NCBI GenBank assembly: GCA_022478985.1
Contig: JAKSZP010002711.1
Span: forward strand, 124,001 to 188,000
DNA length: 64,000 nt
Direction of reading: 5' to 3'
Origin: Massospora cicadina
Lineage: Eukaryota > Entomophthoromycota > Entomophthoromycetes > Entomophthorales > Entomophthoraceae
The notes beneath the pieces are model-generated. The model was not told the origin of the DNA and did not search any database. It saw only the letters and a list, made by a program, of their open reading frames with translations. Numbering within the stretch: position 1 is the stretch's first letter; each line of letters starts with the position of its first letter. Positions 55,123 to 64,000 of the stretch are shown piece after piece. The position numbers and the translations under genes were made by a program.

Positions 55123-55831
55123 TGTCAGGGCAAAGCCTGACATGAAAGATATCCCAGATATATCAGTTCTTATTGATATAATATATGATATATGTAGTCA
55201 GCTTAAACAAAAAAGATGATAGCAAAGTTGCATAGCAAACAAATAACAAGTCAGATGAGTCAATTCAAGCCTATCGAATTCAAATCAAACATTGTAACAC
55301 CTGGGGCCATGTCTTAGTAGTCCTAACTAAAGCAGTTGACTACTAGTCTAAGCTTTGGTTATCTAGGACAGAAAGAGCCTGAAGAATCTAAAGCTAGATA
55401 AGAATCAAGTAAGCCTAAAGCTAGTTCAATTAGTCTGAAAAGTGAATATAAGCTGAATAAATCTAAAATCATTCCTTGCAGTCAATAAAGTTAAGATGCT
55501 TCTAAATAATTATTTGATTTACTTGCTTTTGATCCTTAGTATAGTACAATGATCTTTATTATCAAGTATATATCAATTAAACAACTCTGAAAATCCAAAT
55601 ATTTCATCTTTCAATTTCACAATTACCCAATGTCACTGGTATCTTGGCCCTAGCAGGGGTTTGTCTAGCTGAAGCTCTACAACCTATATTAGGGCCCAAC
55701 AGACCTTTAATCACAGCTATTATATTTTTTTATCCACATCCTTCTCTTGTTATACTGGACTCTTAGCTCAGGCATGGCAAGTTCACGAGCTGTTATGCCA
55801 AACTGGCTTAAAGATATTCCAGTCCCTGACA
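55123..55831 (+). repeat. 3' LTR of chromovirus K
   Basis: 709 bp, same length as the 5' copy despite small indels. It repeats the 5' hairpin, TATAAG, GCAGTCAAT and the gag start (MASSRAVMPNWLKDIP), which here runs straight into B2 sequence. Confidence 0.93.
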
Positions 55832-55836
55832 GAGAG

Positions 55837-56860
55837 TTCAAGGTTCTACTAGTGAATATACAGATCGAACCATTGTAAATCTGCCAGCATCTAATAGTGG
55901 CATATTTACACATGACCTCTATTGAGGAGGTCCTTCAGGTTCAAAAGTTCAGGTCGCTGAATGAATTTGTTCTACTCGTTGAGCCACAGCCCAGCTTAAT
56001 GACAGTGATACCACAGGAGAAAATTTATATAGTTATTGGAAGAACAAAAATACCAAGAAATACTTTTATTCCAAAAATATAAATAGATTTTCCGCCTTCA
56101 ATGACCATGATTTAGGATGCACTTGGGGGTGGTTCATCAATTGGATACTGGGGAACATTTCCAATAGGTCTCAGCTGATCCGCCAATCTAGGGCAGCTGA
56201 GGAAGTAGTAACTCAGAAAATTGATAAGCTGTTGGACCAAAGGATGCTTGAACCATTAAAAAGTCTGTGGGCTTCGCCCATCCTAATTGTCAAAAAATAA
56301 GGATGGTACCAACAGCTAGAAATATACTATCTGAAGCTTTTTAGTATCACCAAGAAGGACTTATATCCCTTGCAGCAGATCAATGTCACTTTGAATTGGT
56401 TAAAGAAGCCTGTTATTTATTGGCAACTGATTTGATATCAGGTTACTGGCAGATTAAGTTGCCCATGGCAGAACAGGAGAAATGCGCTGTAATCACATCC
56501 AAAGGGCTTTTTCAACCGACCCATATGCCTCAAGGGCTGTGCAATGCCACTGCTATGATCCAACGAGTGATAGACACTATCCTTGGCAACTTGCAGATGT
56601 TTGCATTCTTGTGTACCTCGAAAATGACAATATCTTCTCATGGACGTTTTCAGAGCATCTTACCCATTTGGAGGAGGTATTCTGCCGGCTTGCTGGGGCC
56701 AATATCAAGATAAAATCCCAAAATGACATTATTTTAAAGACAAATGGAGTATCCTGGGCTTGTGGTGGATGAAACTAGACTGAAGCCCCAACCAGCCAAG
56801 GTGGAGGCTATCTGAAGGATGACTACAACAAACAGTAAGTGCAATATAAAAGTATTATCT
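55837..56860 (+). pseudogene. Reverse transcriptase of gypsy B2
   Basis: The linker continues from the left side of K. The RT reads LLATDLISGYWQIKLPMAEQ, EKCAVITSKGLFQPTHMPQG and LCNATAMIQRVIDTILGNLQ at 56.41-56.60 kb, the same protein as in A. The box at 56614-56628 is YLEND instead of YLDD, which includes an extra residue. HLTHLEEVFCRLAGANIKIK and a WDGQLLLP-type thumb follow. Stops occur in all frames. Confidence 0.75.
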
Positions 56861-57420
56861 GGGATGGTCAGCTACTACTGCCGCTTAATACCCAAATTCA
56901 TTTGTATTTGAGGTCCGTGTTTAAGTTTTAAAAAAGGATGTCGCATCTGAATGGATGGAATGCCCCCAATGACCTTTTAATACACTTTGGATGGCACTAA
57001 ATAGTGCGCCAGTGCTGCCTACCCAAATTTCAATATGGGGTTTATATTCCAGATGGATGTGTCATTTTCCGCCATTGGGGCGGTTCTATCCCAAAAAGAT
57101 GATGAGTGGGAGGAGCACCCCGTTGAATAATGCAGTTGAAGCCTGAATTGCCATGAACATAATTATACTGTGACCGAGTGGGAGTGCTTAGTAGTGATAT
57201 ATGCATATAAGAAAATTTGCGTGTATTTGCATCGGTGAAGTTTAAATTTGTAATGGATAATGCTTCATTTCTCTGGTTGCAGAACATTAAGGAGCCTGAA
57301 AGGCGTCTAGGCCGATTGGCACTTAAACTTCAGGTTTTTAACTTTGATATTCTCTACTGACCAGGCTCAAAACACCAGAATGCCGATTGCTTATTGAGAT
57401 TGTCAACAGTTGCCATCACA
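56861..57420 (+). pseudogene. RNase H of gypsy B2
   Basis: In broken frames it gives FQMDVSFSAIGAVLSQKDDE (57.04-57.11 kb), then HNYTVTEWECLVV and a WLQNIKEPERRLGRLALKLQ region ending with QNADCLL near 57.39 kb. It matches A RNase H in order; the metal-binding D-A-S has become D-V-S. Confidence 0.68.
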
Positions 57421-58657
57421 GCGGATCTGAGCTATATGATGTACAACAAAATGCTCAGCGGCGGATATGTGACAAGCCGCCAAAAGTGATAAAGGCGTTA
57501 AATGAGATGCAAGCAAATACTTTCCCATTTAATGGGGAGTTGTACAAGCGAATTGTGATTCTACAATAAACTTCCCATGACCCTCAAAATGGCCAAGTAT
57601 TACCTTGAGTGCACATAAGCAGTTGGACATGGTATTGTTCGCAAGGTGTTGTAATTGTTGCGCCTCAGTATCATTGGTAAAGCATTATCTTTGAAATGCT
57701 TGAAACCATTTCCTGCTGACACCAGTGCTAAGTATAAAAACTGTTCTGCAGGAAGACCTTGTACCAGTTAGTGAAACCCCATTTTGTATTAGCATACAAA
57801 TTCCCTTGATGTTGTTGGCCCTCTGCCAACAGGAGTTAGCAGGTCAAAGTACATTCTAGTGGTGATCGACCACTTGACCAGATGGGTTGAGGCAGGGGTG
57901 ATATGAGATCTGGGGGTAGTCACTGGGGCAAGTTTGCAATGGAATATAACATCCAGCGACATGGCTGCCCTCAGTTTATCATTACTGACAAAGGATCAAA
58001 CTTCACTTCACACATCCTTCCAAAGCTAAATGAGTTAATGGGAATCTGCGAGATTCTGACGACCTCATACTACCATGAGTCCAACAGGATGGTTGAGCGA
58101 GTTAATGGGACCTTGGTGAACATACTCTGGAAATTGGTAATAAATTGACCTTCCAATTGGAGTTCCCTTCTTTATACCACCATGTTTGCATACAACATTA
58201 GCTACCATTCTGCCACAGGGTAAAGTCCCTTTCAATTACTATACAGATGACACACTGCTCATCTGGCTTTGCTTAATGCTTGCAAAAAATGATAGCGGAA
58301 TGGATACTCAATATTACTTGATTAATCCAGTGGACATGTTAATCATATTGCAGACTGAAGCATACTCCTTCAGCTTATCCAAGAGGATTAAGAATCAGGC
58401 TGCCAATCAGGTATGACTTAGTGGGTTATTTCAGTTCAAAGATGGAAATCTGAACTCTATTCCATGACCAACACGGGTTTGGTCAAAAGCACAAATTGGC
58501 CAGTATCTGGATTAGTCCTTTTGAGATCATTAAAAACTGGTGTTGACGCCTATACTATCAAGGACCCCGCGGGAGGTCATATTATTAACTGAGTGCATGA
58601 AAAGTTCCTCTGGGTGTAAAAATAATAGGAGACTTATTGTCCAGTCAAGTGGGGTAA
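57421..58657 (+). pseudogene. Integrase of gypsy B2
   Basis: The core begins at about 57.81 kb with DVVGPLPTGVSRSKYILVVI then DHLTRWVEAGV. The piece 57903-58148 has GCPQFIITDKGSNFTSHILP and RMVERVNGTLVNIL, so the second Asp and the Glu are readable. The C-terminal end gives a GPFEII-type segment near 58.52 kb and stops before the polypurine tract AAGTGGGGTAA at 58647-58657. No chromodomain is seen. Confidence 0.72.
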
Positions 58658-59218
58658 TGTTAAGATTATGATATGCCTGGATGATAAGCCTGGAAATAGC
58701 CATGTCAGATTGACTATAATTCGCTGACCTTAATTTATAATTACAAAATTTGTGCACCTTGGGACGAGGGGATATTGGGTTGGAAAGGGTAGTCATTGGA
58801 TTACCTCAAATAAGGTGATAAGGTGATGTTAACATATGACGAAAATTGAATAGATCACCTTAAACTAAGGTGATAGGGCAAGTGAGAATACCATACTCTG
58901 CCGGAGCCAATGAGAATATGGCGGAACTGAATAGTCTAAGCCAAGAAGTGGTATTGTCCAAAGTCTCTGATATATAAGTGAGATGGGGTGATTGAAGGGG
59001 GAGGTTTGTTAGTAGGATTGAGAGTATGAAGCAGAAGTAATTTGTTTATATTAAAATAATTAAAGTATTGTGGTTTGAGCTAATTGCTTCAAAATTTTAT
59101 TAGATCTTTAATTTGGTTCAAAGACTGACAGTCCTCACATCATCCATTCATTGATTGGTGGGTTTTAACTGTGAGACCTTTATGAAATATACCAATGATA
59201 TTGCTAAAAATTAAAACA
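58658..59218 (+). repeat. 3' LTR of gypsy B2
   Basis: 561 bp starting TGTTAAGATTATGATATGCC and ending AAATTAAAACA; followed by the TSD GACCT. Same length as the solo copy at 10181-10741. Confidence 0.9.
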
Positions 59219-59222
59219 GACC

Positions 59223-59240
59223 TGTCATGTGCACATGACA
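59223..59240. repeat. Perfect 18-bp palindrome
   Basis: TGTCATGTGCACATGACA equals its own reverse complement. Its first base is also the last base of the B2 right TSD. Confidence 0.9.
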
Positions 59241-60405
59241 TCATATTGGGGAGGAACCCCAAAGATAAGGCTGGGCGCCAGGAGGCCCAGAAGTTACAGT
59301 TCCAGGCCCTCCTTGACCTGAGGCACACCCTAGACCAACGCTGGGTACAGGCAAAATATGCCCAGGTTGGTACTAGTGGGGTGCCAAGTGCTTAGCCCCT
59401 TACATCAGTCCAGGCGTTAAAACGGATGGTTTACCAAATGAACGCGGATGGTTCAAATTGGTTTGTCTAGGAACGGGGTTCAAACCTGTTCTGTTTACAA
59501 AAGAACCTGTTCAGGTCAAATCCAACTTCAATTGATCACTTGAGTGAAGTCAGTTTCAGCTTATTCCACCAATTCAGATGGCAACATTGCCCTATTGGTG
59601 GGTCGGTGCTTGGGCCCACTGCAGCACATCCCATATCCCCCCATCTGAGATTAAATATGTTTTCCCTGACCAACATTCCTTGTTGGTCAACTTCAAAAAT
59701 AAACCTTTCCCTGTATACAGTTTTTAAATTTAATGATATTCCGAATGCTCCTGTGCGCAAACCTCTTTGAGGAGGTCTTGTGCTCCGTTCCCCTTGCTAT
59801 TGCAAGTACATTACAGCTTTCACCTCGTGCACCATTTGTTCGCCCAAATTCCCCTTCAACCTGGGTCGCTTAGCCCCTTTTTATATATGCACCACGTCAC
59901 TTTTAGTGGTTTTTATCATAAAACTCGCCTTTCTATGCCTAAGCTGTTATTGCTCCAGAACCATATTCTGGGCTCTAATTACTTTGGCACTAATGGCTAG
60001 TTCCCTGGTGTTGGCCTTGTGAACAGTGCACTACCACGCTGGGAACAGGAGAGTTATAGACACTCTTCTTACATTAGTCGACCAACCCTTTTTACTTATG
60101 TGCATAAACCTTTTCTGTGTGGAACTTTTCTGATGTGAAAACAGTGGCTGTCAGCTGTGGGCTCCAGCTGTCTTTAGCTACACCCCTGTTTCCTCTTTTT
60201 CCCGAAGGTTAGAGCAACTTGGCGTTATTATAGTTGCCTCCAACTGGAAAGTATCCACCCTTCATGTTTGTACATGGTGGATTTTGATGCTTCAAGGTCC
60301 GAAAGTTGTGATTCCCCAACTTTCCACTGAAATAATCAATTTTTATTCCAAAAACGGGTTTTCCTTTGACAGCGTATTCAAATGATGCCAGCGTAATTAG
60401 CGCAG
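59241..60405 (+). other. Unassigned region between gypsy B2 and F
   Basis: Just right of B2 this should continue the D3 pol on the minus strand, but only a faint trace is seen. The plus strand at 59.26-59.48 kb reads KAGRQEAQKLQFQALLDLRH, then a NADGSNWFV segment, possibly a gag start. From 59.5 to 60.4 kb there is no confident protein. TTATATATGC near 59880 and AATAAA near 59699 are possible promoter and poly(A) signals, so part of it may be the F LTR or leader. Confidence 0.35.
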
Positions 60406-60890
60406 ATGGGCCTGGGGGTGTTGGCCTTGGATAACGTCGGGCATTCCATTGAGGGTAAAGGAATAGGGTCATTTGCATCAGAAAACGCGTTTTATAACAA
60501 AAACCTGATATATACCTCTAACCATTTCTGGCCCTCTCATGGCTCTGATGTGGAACCTATTCCTGTGTTTGAAATCACACCAGAAAATCCCCGTTTGACC
60601 TCTTCCATGATTCGCAGCACTCAGGAAGTGGAGAATGGACTGCGTTACCAATATGAAAATGTTTATGCACCTGTAGAAGGCATGGAGGGGTATGTGGCCT
60701 CAGTAGTAAGAGTGGCCAACTATCCCTCCCCTTCTATTATTCCCAAACCTTACCTTATGGTTTGCTCAAGCCGGAAGAACTTTTAGGTGAAGTGGGGGAG
60801 TTTTCTGCATTGAATAAATCCCACTATGGATACTTCCTCTTAACTGCTACCCTTACATCCTCTTTGGGGAAGTTCACCAAACCATTTTAG
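60406..60890 (+). pseudogene. Region upstream of F protease
   Basis: An open stretch of 126 residues (60406-60786) reads FEITPENPRLTSSMIRSTQE, RYQYENVYAPVEGMEGYVAS and PSPSIIPKPYLMV. After a stop and frame change it continues as GEVGEFSALNKSHYGYFLLT into the protease. It lies where a gag end and linker should be, but it has no knuckle and I do not recognise it. Confidence 0.5.
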
Positions 60891-61171
60891 TGGATACCGG
60901 TACCTCTAACAATTTTATTGACCATGACCTTGCTGACTACCTTGAGTTGAGTTACTCTCCAGGTGGTATGGTTAGAGGTGGGGCTTCTCAAGGTATCACT
61001 ACACTGAACATAAGGGGGTTAGTGGACTACCAGGTGGGCGCCAATCTTCTGTCCGATCATTTTCAAGCTATCAAGCACCTCTTGTTCCCCATTATTTTGG
61101 GGGCTGAGTGGTGGAGAAAGTTTGACATCAGGACTAATTTGAAAAAAACACTTTATCCTTGTCTTTGGTAA
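60890..61171 (+). pseudogene. Protease of gypsy F
   Basis: An aspartic protease with an intact active site: LVDTGTSNNFIDHDLADYLE, then a flap-like GGMVRGGASQGITTLN and the closing FPIILGAEWWRKFDI, the usual ILG-W ending. It is 94 residues, near the normal size. It runs into the RT linker in another frame. Confidence 0.8.
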
Positions 61172-62093
61172 ATGGTCACCAGTTGATTGTTCCTTTGTCA
61201 GAGGATAACACCCAGGGCACATTACCCCATTGGCCCAATGTTCCAACTCCTTATCTTGCTCCTTTGCTGAAGCCCTCCGCGGGACTTTCCTTACCTTACA
61301 GTTTGGAGGGTTTGGAAGCCTCTTTTGATGCAGCATCCGCCAATGCACTCCCTGAGCACTCCGAGTTCAATTGTGACTTCAAGCTCATGATGGATCTGGT
61401 TCATATCTCTTCCCCCATTTACCCATTGACTGTCCAGGAGGAAGAGGCGTTGGATGTGTGGGTGAAAGAACAGTTGGCCAAAGGTGCGATTTTTCAGCAT
61501 ACCTCCCCTGTATGCTCCCCCCTACTCTTTGTTGAGAAGTCTGATGGTACTCTGCGCCCATGTGTGGACTATGGTAACCTCAATAATGTTACTTTACCAG
61601 ATCTACATCCCATCCCTTTGGACTCTCAGATTGCGCGCTATGTGGAGAATGCTAAGGTCTTTTCCAAGCTGGATTGCCCCAATGCGTTAAATCAGATTCG
61701 TATTAAAAAGGGACAAGAGTGGTTAACTGCATTTCATACCAGAAAAGGGATCTTCCGGTTTCAGGTCATGCCTTTAGGCTTAAGAACGCCCCTGCTATCT
61801 TTCAACGCCGCATTGATGCAGCGTTGGGGGACCTGTTAGGGGTATGCGCGGTCGCCTACATGAATGATATCCTGGTGTTTTACCTGGATCAGGAGTCCCA
61901 TGAAGTCCACCTTCAGCAAGTGATGGTGCAGTTAAAGGCAGCCAGCCTTACGTTGAAAATAACCAAGTGTGAGTTCTTTAAGTCCCAGGTCACGTTTCTG
62001 GGCAACGTCGTGTTTGACCAGGGACACATGATAACTCCAGACAAGGAGAAGGCAATTCATGAGTGGCCTACCCCACCTCAGTCAAGGAATTAA
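61159..62093 (+). pseudogene. Reverse transcriptase of gypsy F
   Basis: Two overlapping pieces (61159-61839 and 61719-62093) cover the RT, with one frameshift near 61785. Motifs: IFQHTSPVCSPLLFVEKSDG, TLRPCVDYGNLNNVTLPDLH, FSKLDCPNALNQIRIKKGQE (first Asp kept), FQVMPLGL, then the box AYMNDILVFYLDQE at 61857-61868, with MND where YxDD is expected. LTLKITKCEFFKSQVTFLGN follows. The frameshift and the Asp to Asn change make it inactive as written. Confidence 0.82.
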
Positions 62094-62660
62094 GGAGCTT
62101 TTTGGGGACGTGTATTTTCCTCAAGAAGTTCACTCCCAATCTGTCTGAGGTGGCGGCTCCCTTAAACAAGGCTAGCGATGCCAAGTTGCTTCAGTGGTCC
62201 CCCATTTTAAATGATGCTTTCCAAGCAGTGAAGTGCACCCTGTTGTCCACGACTGTTCTTCGCCAGTTGAGCCTTCAAAGGAGTTCATTGTGTCGAATGA
62301 TGCATTCAACTTCGCCATAGTGGCTGCCTTGTTAGAAGTAGGAGAAGATGGGATAGATCATCCAGTGGGATATTTTTTTAGAAAAGTGTCTTTTCCTGAG
62401 CTGAATTACGCCGTTTATTATAAGGAGTTATTGGCAGTGGTGGAGGCGCTGACTTATTGGCGTCACCACTTGAATGGCTCATCCCAACCTTTCTGGGTAC
62501 GTAGAGACCACCATGCCTTGCTGTACTACCGTGCTCCTCATGTCTTAACCCCACGGCAGACCCATTGGCATGAGACCCTTGCCCAAGTCGCATTCACGTA
62601 TGAGTTCACCAAGGGCAAGGATAATGGTTTGGCGGATGCTTTGAGCCGCAACCCTGCTTT
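62063..62660 (+). pseudogene. RNase H of gypsy F
   Basis: The connection reads ELRSFLGTCIFLKKFTPNLS and WSPILNDAFQAVKCTLLSTT, a shift follows near 62260, then FIVSNDAFNFAIVAALLEVG, DHPVGYFFRKVSFPELNYAV and WVRRDHHALLYYRAPHVLTP, ending DNGLADALSRNPAL. The first metal segment is SNDAF, with Asp kept; the later TDH motif has become RRDH. Confidence 0.8.
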
Positions 62661-64000
62661 AGCGCCCAATACCAAGGAGGTAGAAGTTTACAACACACAG
62701 GTGATGATTCCTCCAAGTAAACTTATGCCTCAACGACCCTCTCCCCTGGCCAACGGGCCAGCACTTGCACCTCTGGAAAACGCGGAGGAATATAGTATGT
62801 TCAGGAAGGTAGTCCTTTCCCAGCCACTAGCAGCCAAATATACTATGTTAGTTTCTAAGTGTGAGCTAAATCAAGAGGATCTCTCCAGGGGCTACCACGT
62901 GAAGGATGAGATGGTGTGGTTTCAGGGGCGCCTATGGGTTCCTGCTGGACCACTTTTCCTGGAAATCATCCATGACCATCATGATGGACTTACTATTGGT
63001 CATCCTGGTAGAGCGAAGACATTAGAGTTAATCTGGCGCACATACAATTAAAGGGCTTGCCTGCTCATGTGGGCGGTATTGTAAGGAGTGTTTGATCTGC
63101 AACCAAATGAAGTCAAATTGATAACCTTTAGCGGTGTTGTTGGTACCAGTCCAGAAAGCTGAAGGGCCCTGGACTTCCCTCTCAGTGGATCTCATTGTAG
63201 AACTACCTGTCTATGATGGTTACTATGCCATCATGGTGGTGGTGGACCTTTTTACAAAGTTCGCCACCTTTATTCCTAGCAGGATGACAATAACCGCGGC
63301 TGAGATGGCTATGCTCTTCGTCACTCATGTGTTCGCGCTTCATGGGTTCCCCAAAAAATTATCAGTGACCAGGGACCCCGGTTTACCTTCGTCTTTTGGG
63401 AAGAGTTGTGTAAGACTCTTCAGATTCTCCCCTGCCATTCAACTGCATATCACCCCAATCATAGGGCAGAATGAACAATTGAACCAGTTCTTGGAACAGT
63501 TCCTGCGGTGTTACACCGATGCGGATCATTCAGATTGGGCTTCACACCTTCCCATGGCCCAGTTTAGCTACAACAATACCTTACACTCCTCGATCAGTTG
63601 TTCCCCATTTTTCGCCAGCCATGGCTTTAACCCCGCCGTTAACATGGAGCCCAGCTGTGGGTCTAAGGTTGAAGCGGAAGTGGACCTTGCCAAGACAATC
63701 AATAAGGTCCATCAGGGGGCTTCTACAAGCTTGGAGGCAGCTATGCAGGTGTATAAGGAGAACGCTGATGGGAAGCGCCAAGTGGGTCCTGCATACAAGG
63801 AAGGGGATCTCGTGATGCTTGATGCTCATAAAATCCCAATCAAGCAGCCATGTAAGAAGTTGGGACCAAAGAGGATTGGCCCCTACCGCGTTGTTAGAAA
63901 GGTGGGCCAAGCCTCATATCAGCTAGATCTCCCCCTCTCATTCTGGATCTTCTCTGTGTTTTATGAGAGCAAACTGACGTTGTTTGAGGGCCCCTCACCA
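62661..64000 (+). pseudogene. Integrase of gypsy F, partial
   Basis: The tether and zinc-binding part are open to 63051 and end with HHDGLTIGHPGRAKTLELIW. The core continues in broken frames: SVDLIVELPVYDGYYAIMVV near 63.18 kb, ISDQGPRFTFVFWEELCKTL near 63.36 kb (a Lys-Ile frame break lies before it) and HSTAYHPNHRAE near 63.45 kb. The C-terminal half up to the window end includes GDLVMLDAHKIPIKQPCKKL and a GPYRVVRKVG segment. Several single-base shifts are present. Confidence 0.78.

Larger units (their letters stand above)
50144..55831 (+). mobile_element. Chromovirus K (Ty3/gypsy with chromodomain)
   Basis: LTRs of 709 bp each at 50144-50852 and 55123-55831, both starting TGTCAGG; the right copy ends CCTGACA, giving 7-bp inverted ends. 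The flanks GGGAG and GAGAG form a 5-bp TSD with one change, and B2 reads through when K is removed (CATGGGGAGTTCAAGG aligned to CATGGGGAAGTCAAAG in A). Internal order is gag with knuckle, protease, RT, RNase H, integrase, chromodomain. By eye the LTRs differ at about 25 sites (roughly 96-97% alike), so it is the youngest insertion I can date here. The pol still has several stops. Confidence 0.93.
44927..59218 (+). mobile_element. Ty3/gypsy element B2 (14.3 kb with nested inserts)
   Basis: LTRs at 44927-45485 and 58658-59218 with an exact 5-bp TSD, GACCT, at 44922-44926 and 59219-59223. It contains primer site, gag, protease, RT, RNase H and integrase in order. Half-LINE hL-4 splits the gag, and chromovirus K splits the protease-RT linker. 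Without these it is about 6.6 kb. Its proteins are the closest relatives of A and B1 in the window. It landed in the pol of D3. Confidence 0.92.
60406..64000 (+). mobile_element. Ty3/gypsy element F, cut by window end
   Basis: A plus-strand gypsy element with protease, RT, RNase H and integrase in order; its 3' LTR lies beyond the window. It keeps longer open stretches than its neighbours (226, 272, 126 and 124 residues) with only a few frameshifts, so it may be fairly young, though no LTR pair is available to date it. Its pol is closer to the chromovirus style of K than to A, B or D. Whether it has a chromodomain cannot be seen. Confidence 0.85.

Noticed and set aside
59195..59395. Gag start of gypsy F
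   Set aside because: The frame begins inside the B2 3' LTR and crosses its end, so the start is an accident; the later part may still be gag, but I cannot support it.
1..64000. A host gene, tRNA or an intact novel gene system
   Set aside because: I read all long frames and the gaps between elements and found only transposon domains, LTRs, A/T-rich tracts and short unassigned stretches.

Overview
This window looks like a repeat graveyard from a large eukaryotic genome. I find no convincing host gene, tRNA, rRNA or CRISPR array. Almost every stretch that can be read is a decayed retrotransposon: Ty3/gypsy LTR elements, APE-type LINEs, short LINE-like elements carrying only an ORF1, and one very short LTR element. 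Coding signals are broken by stops and frameshifts. A fungus, perhaps a basidiomycete with an inflated genome such as a rust, is my best guess. It rests on the chromodomain chromovirus with an apparent Tf1-type self-priming signal and on the general style of the gypsy proteins. This is inference; no host marker is present.

The layout is a deep nest that can be unpicked from target-site duplications (TSDs) and from reading frames that rejoin when inserts are removed. The left edge holds the 5' half of a minus-strand gypsy element (B1, 1-3068). It abuts a minus-strand half-LINE (hL-1, 3069 to about 6030), which is itself split by a miniature LTR element (4157-5651). Then come a minus-strand chromovirus-like pol (about 6385-8220) and a plus-strand gypsy element H (about 8221-13358) that carries a solo B-family LTR (10181-10741).

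H is interrupted by a minus-strand gypsy element D3. Gypsy A (13739-44518, about 6.5 kb when unpacked) sits inside the D3 LTR. A contains gypsy D (16086-27765) in its gag, a solo LTR (29587-30385) in its pol, and two full-length LINEs (32241-37529 and 37555-42807) plus an unidentified block near its 3' end. D in turn contains two half-LINEs (hL-2, hL-3) and a tandem-repeat block.

Just beyond A, the D3 pol is split by gypsy B2 (44927-59218, about 6.6 kb unpacked). B2 holds half-LINE hL-4 (45874-47845) and the youngest-looking datable insertion, chromovirus K (50144-55831). The right end (about 60400-64000) is a further gypsy element F cut by the window edge.

The most interesting signals are four. 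(1) In K, the predicted 5' end of the transcript is complementary to the sequence just after the 5' LTR. (2) The half-LINEs share their 3' tail with the full-length LINEs, suggesting parasitism of the LINE machinery. (3) One primer-binding-site block is shared by several LTR families and the miniature element. (4) The catalytic YxDD box has been lost repeatedly, apparently through CpG decay. Coordinates marked approximate were set by eye without alignment software.
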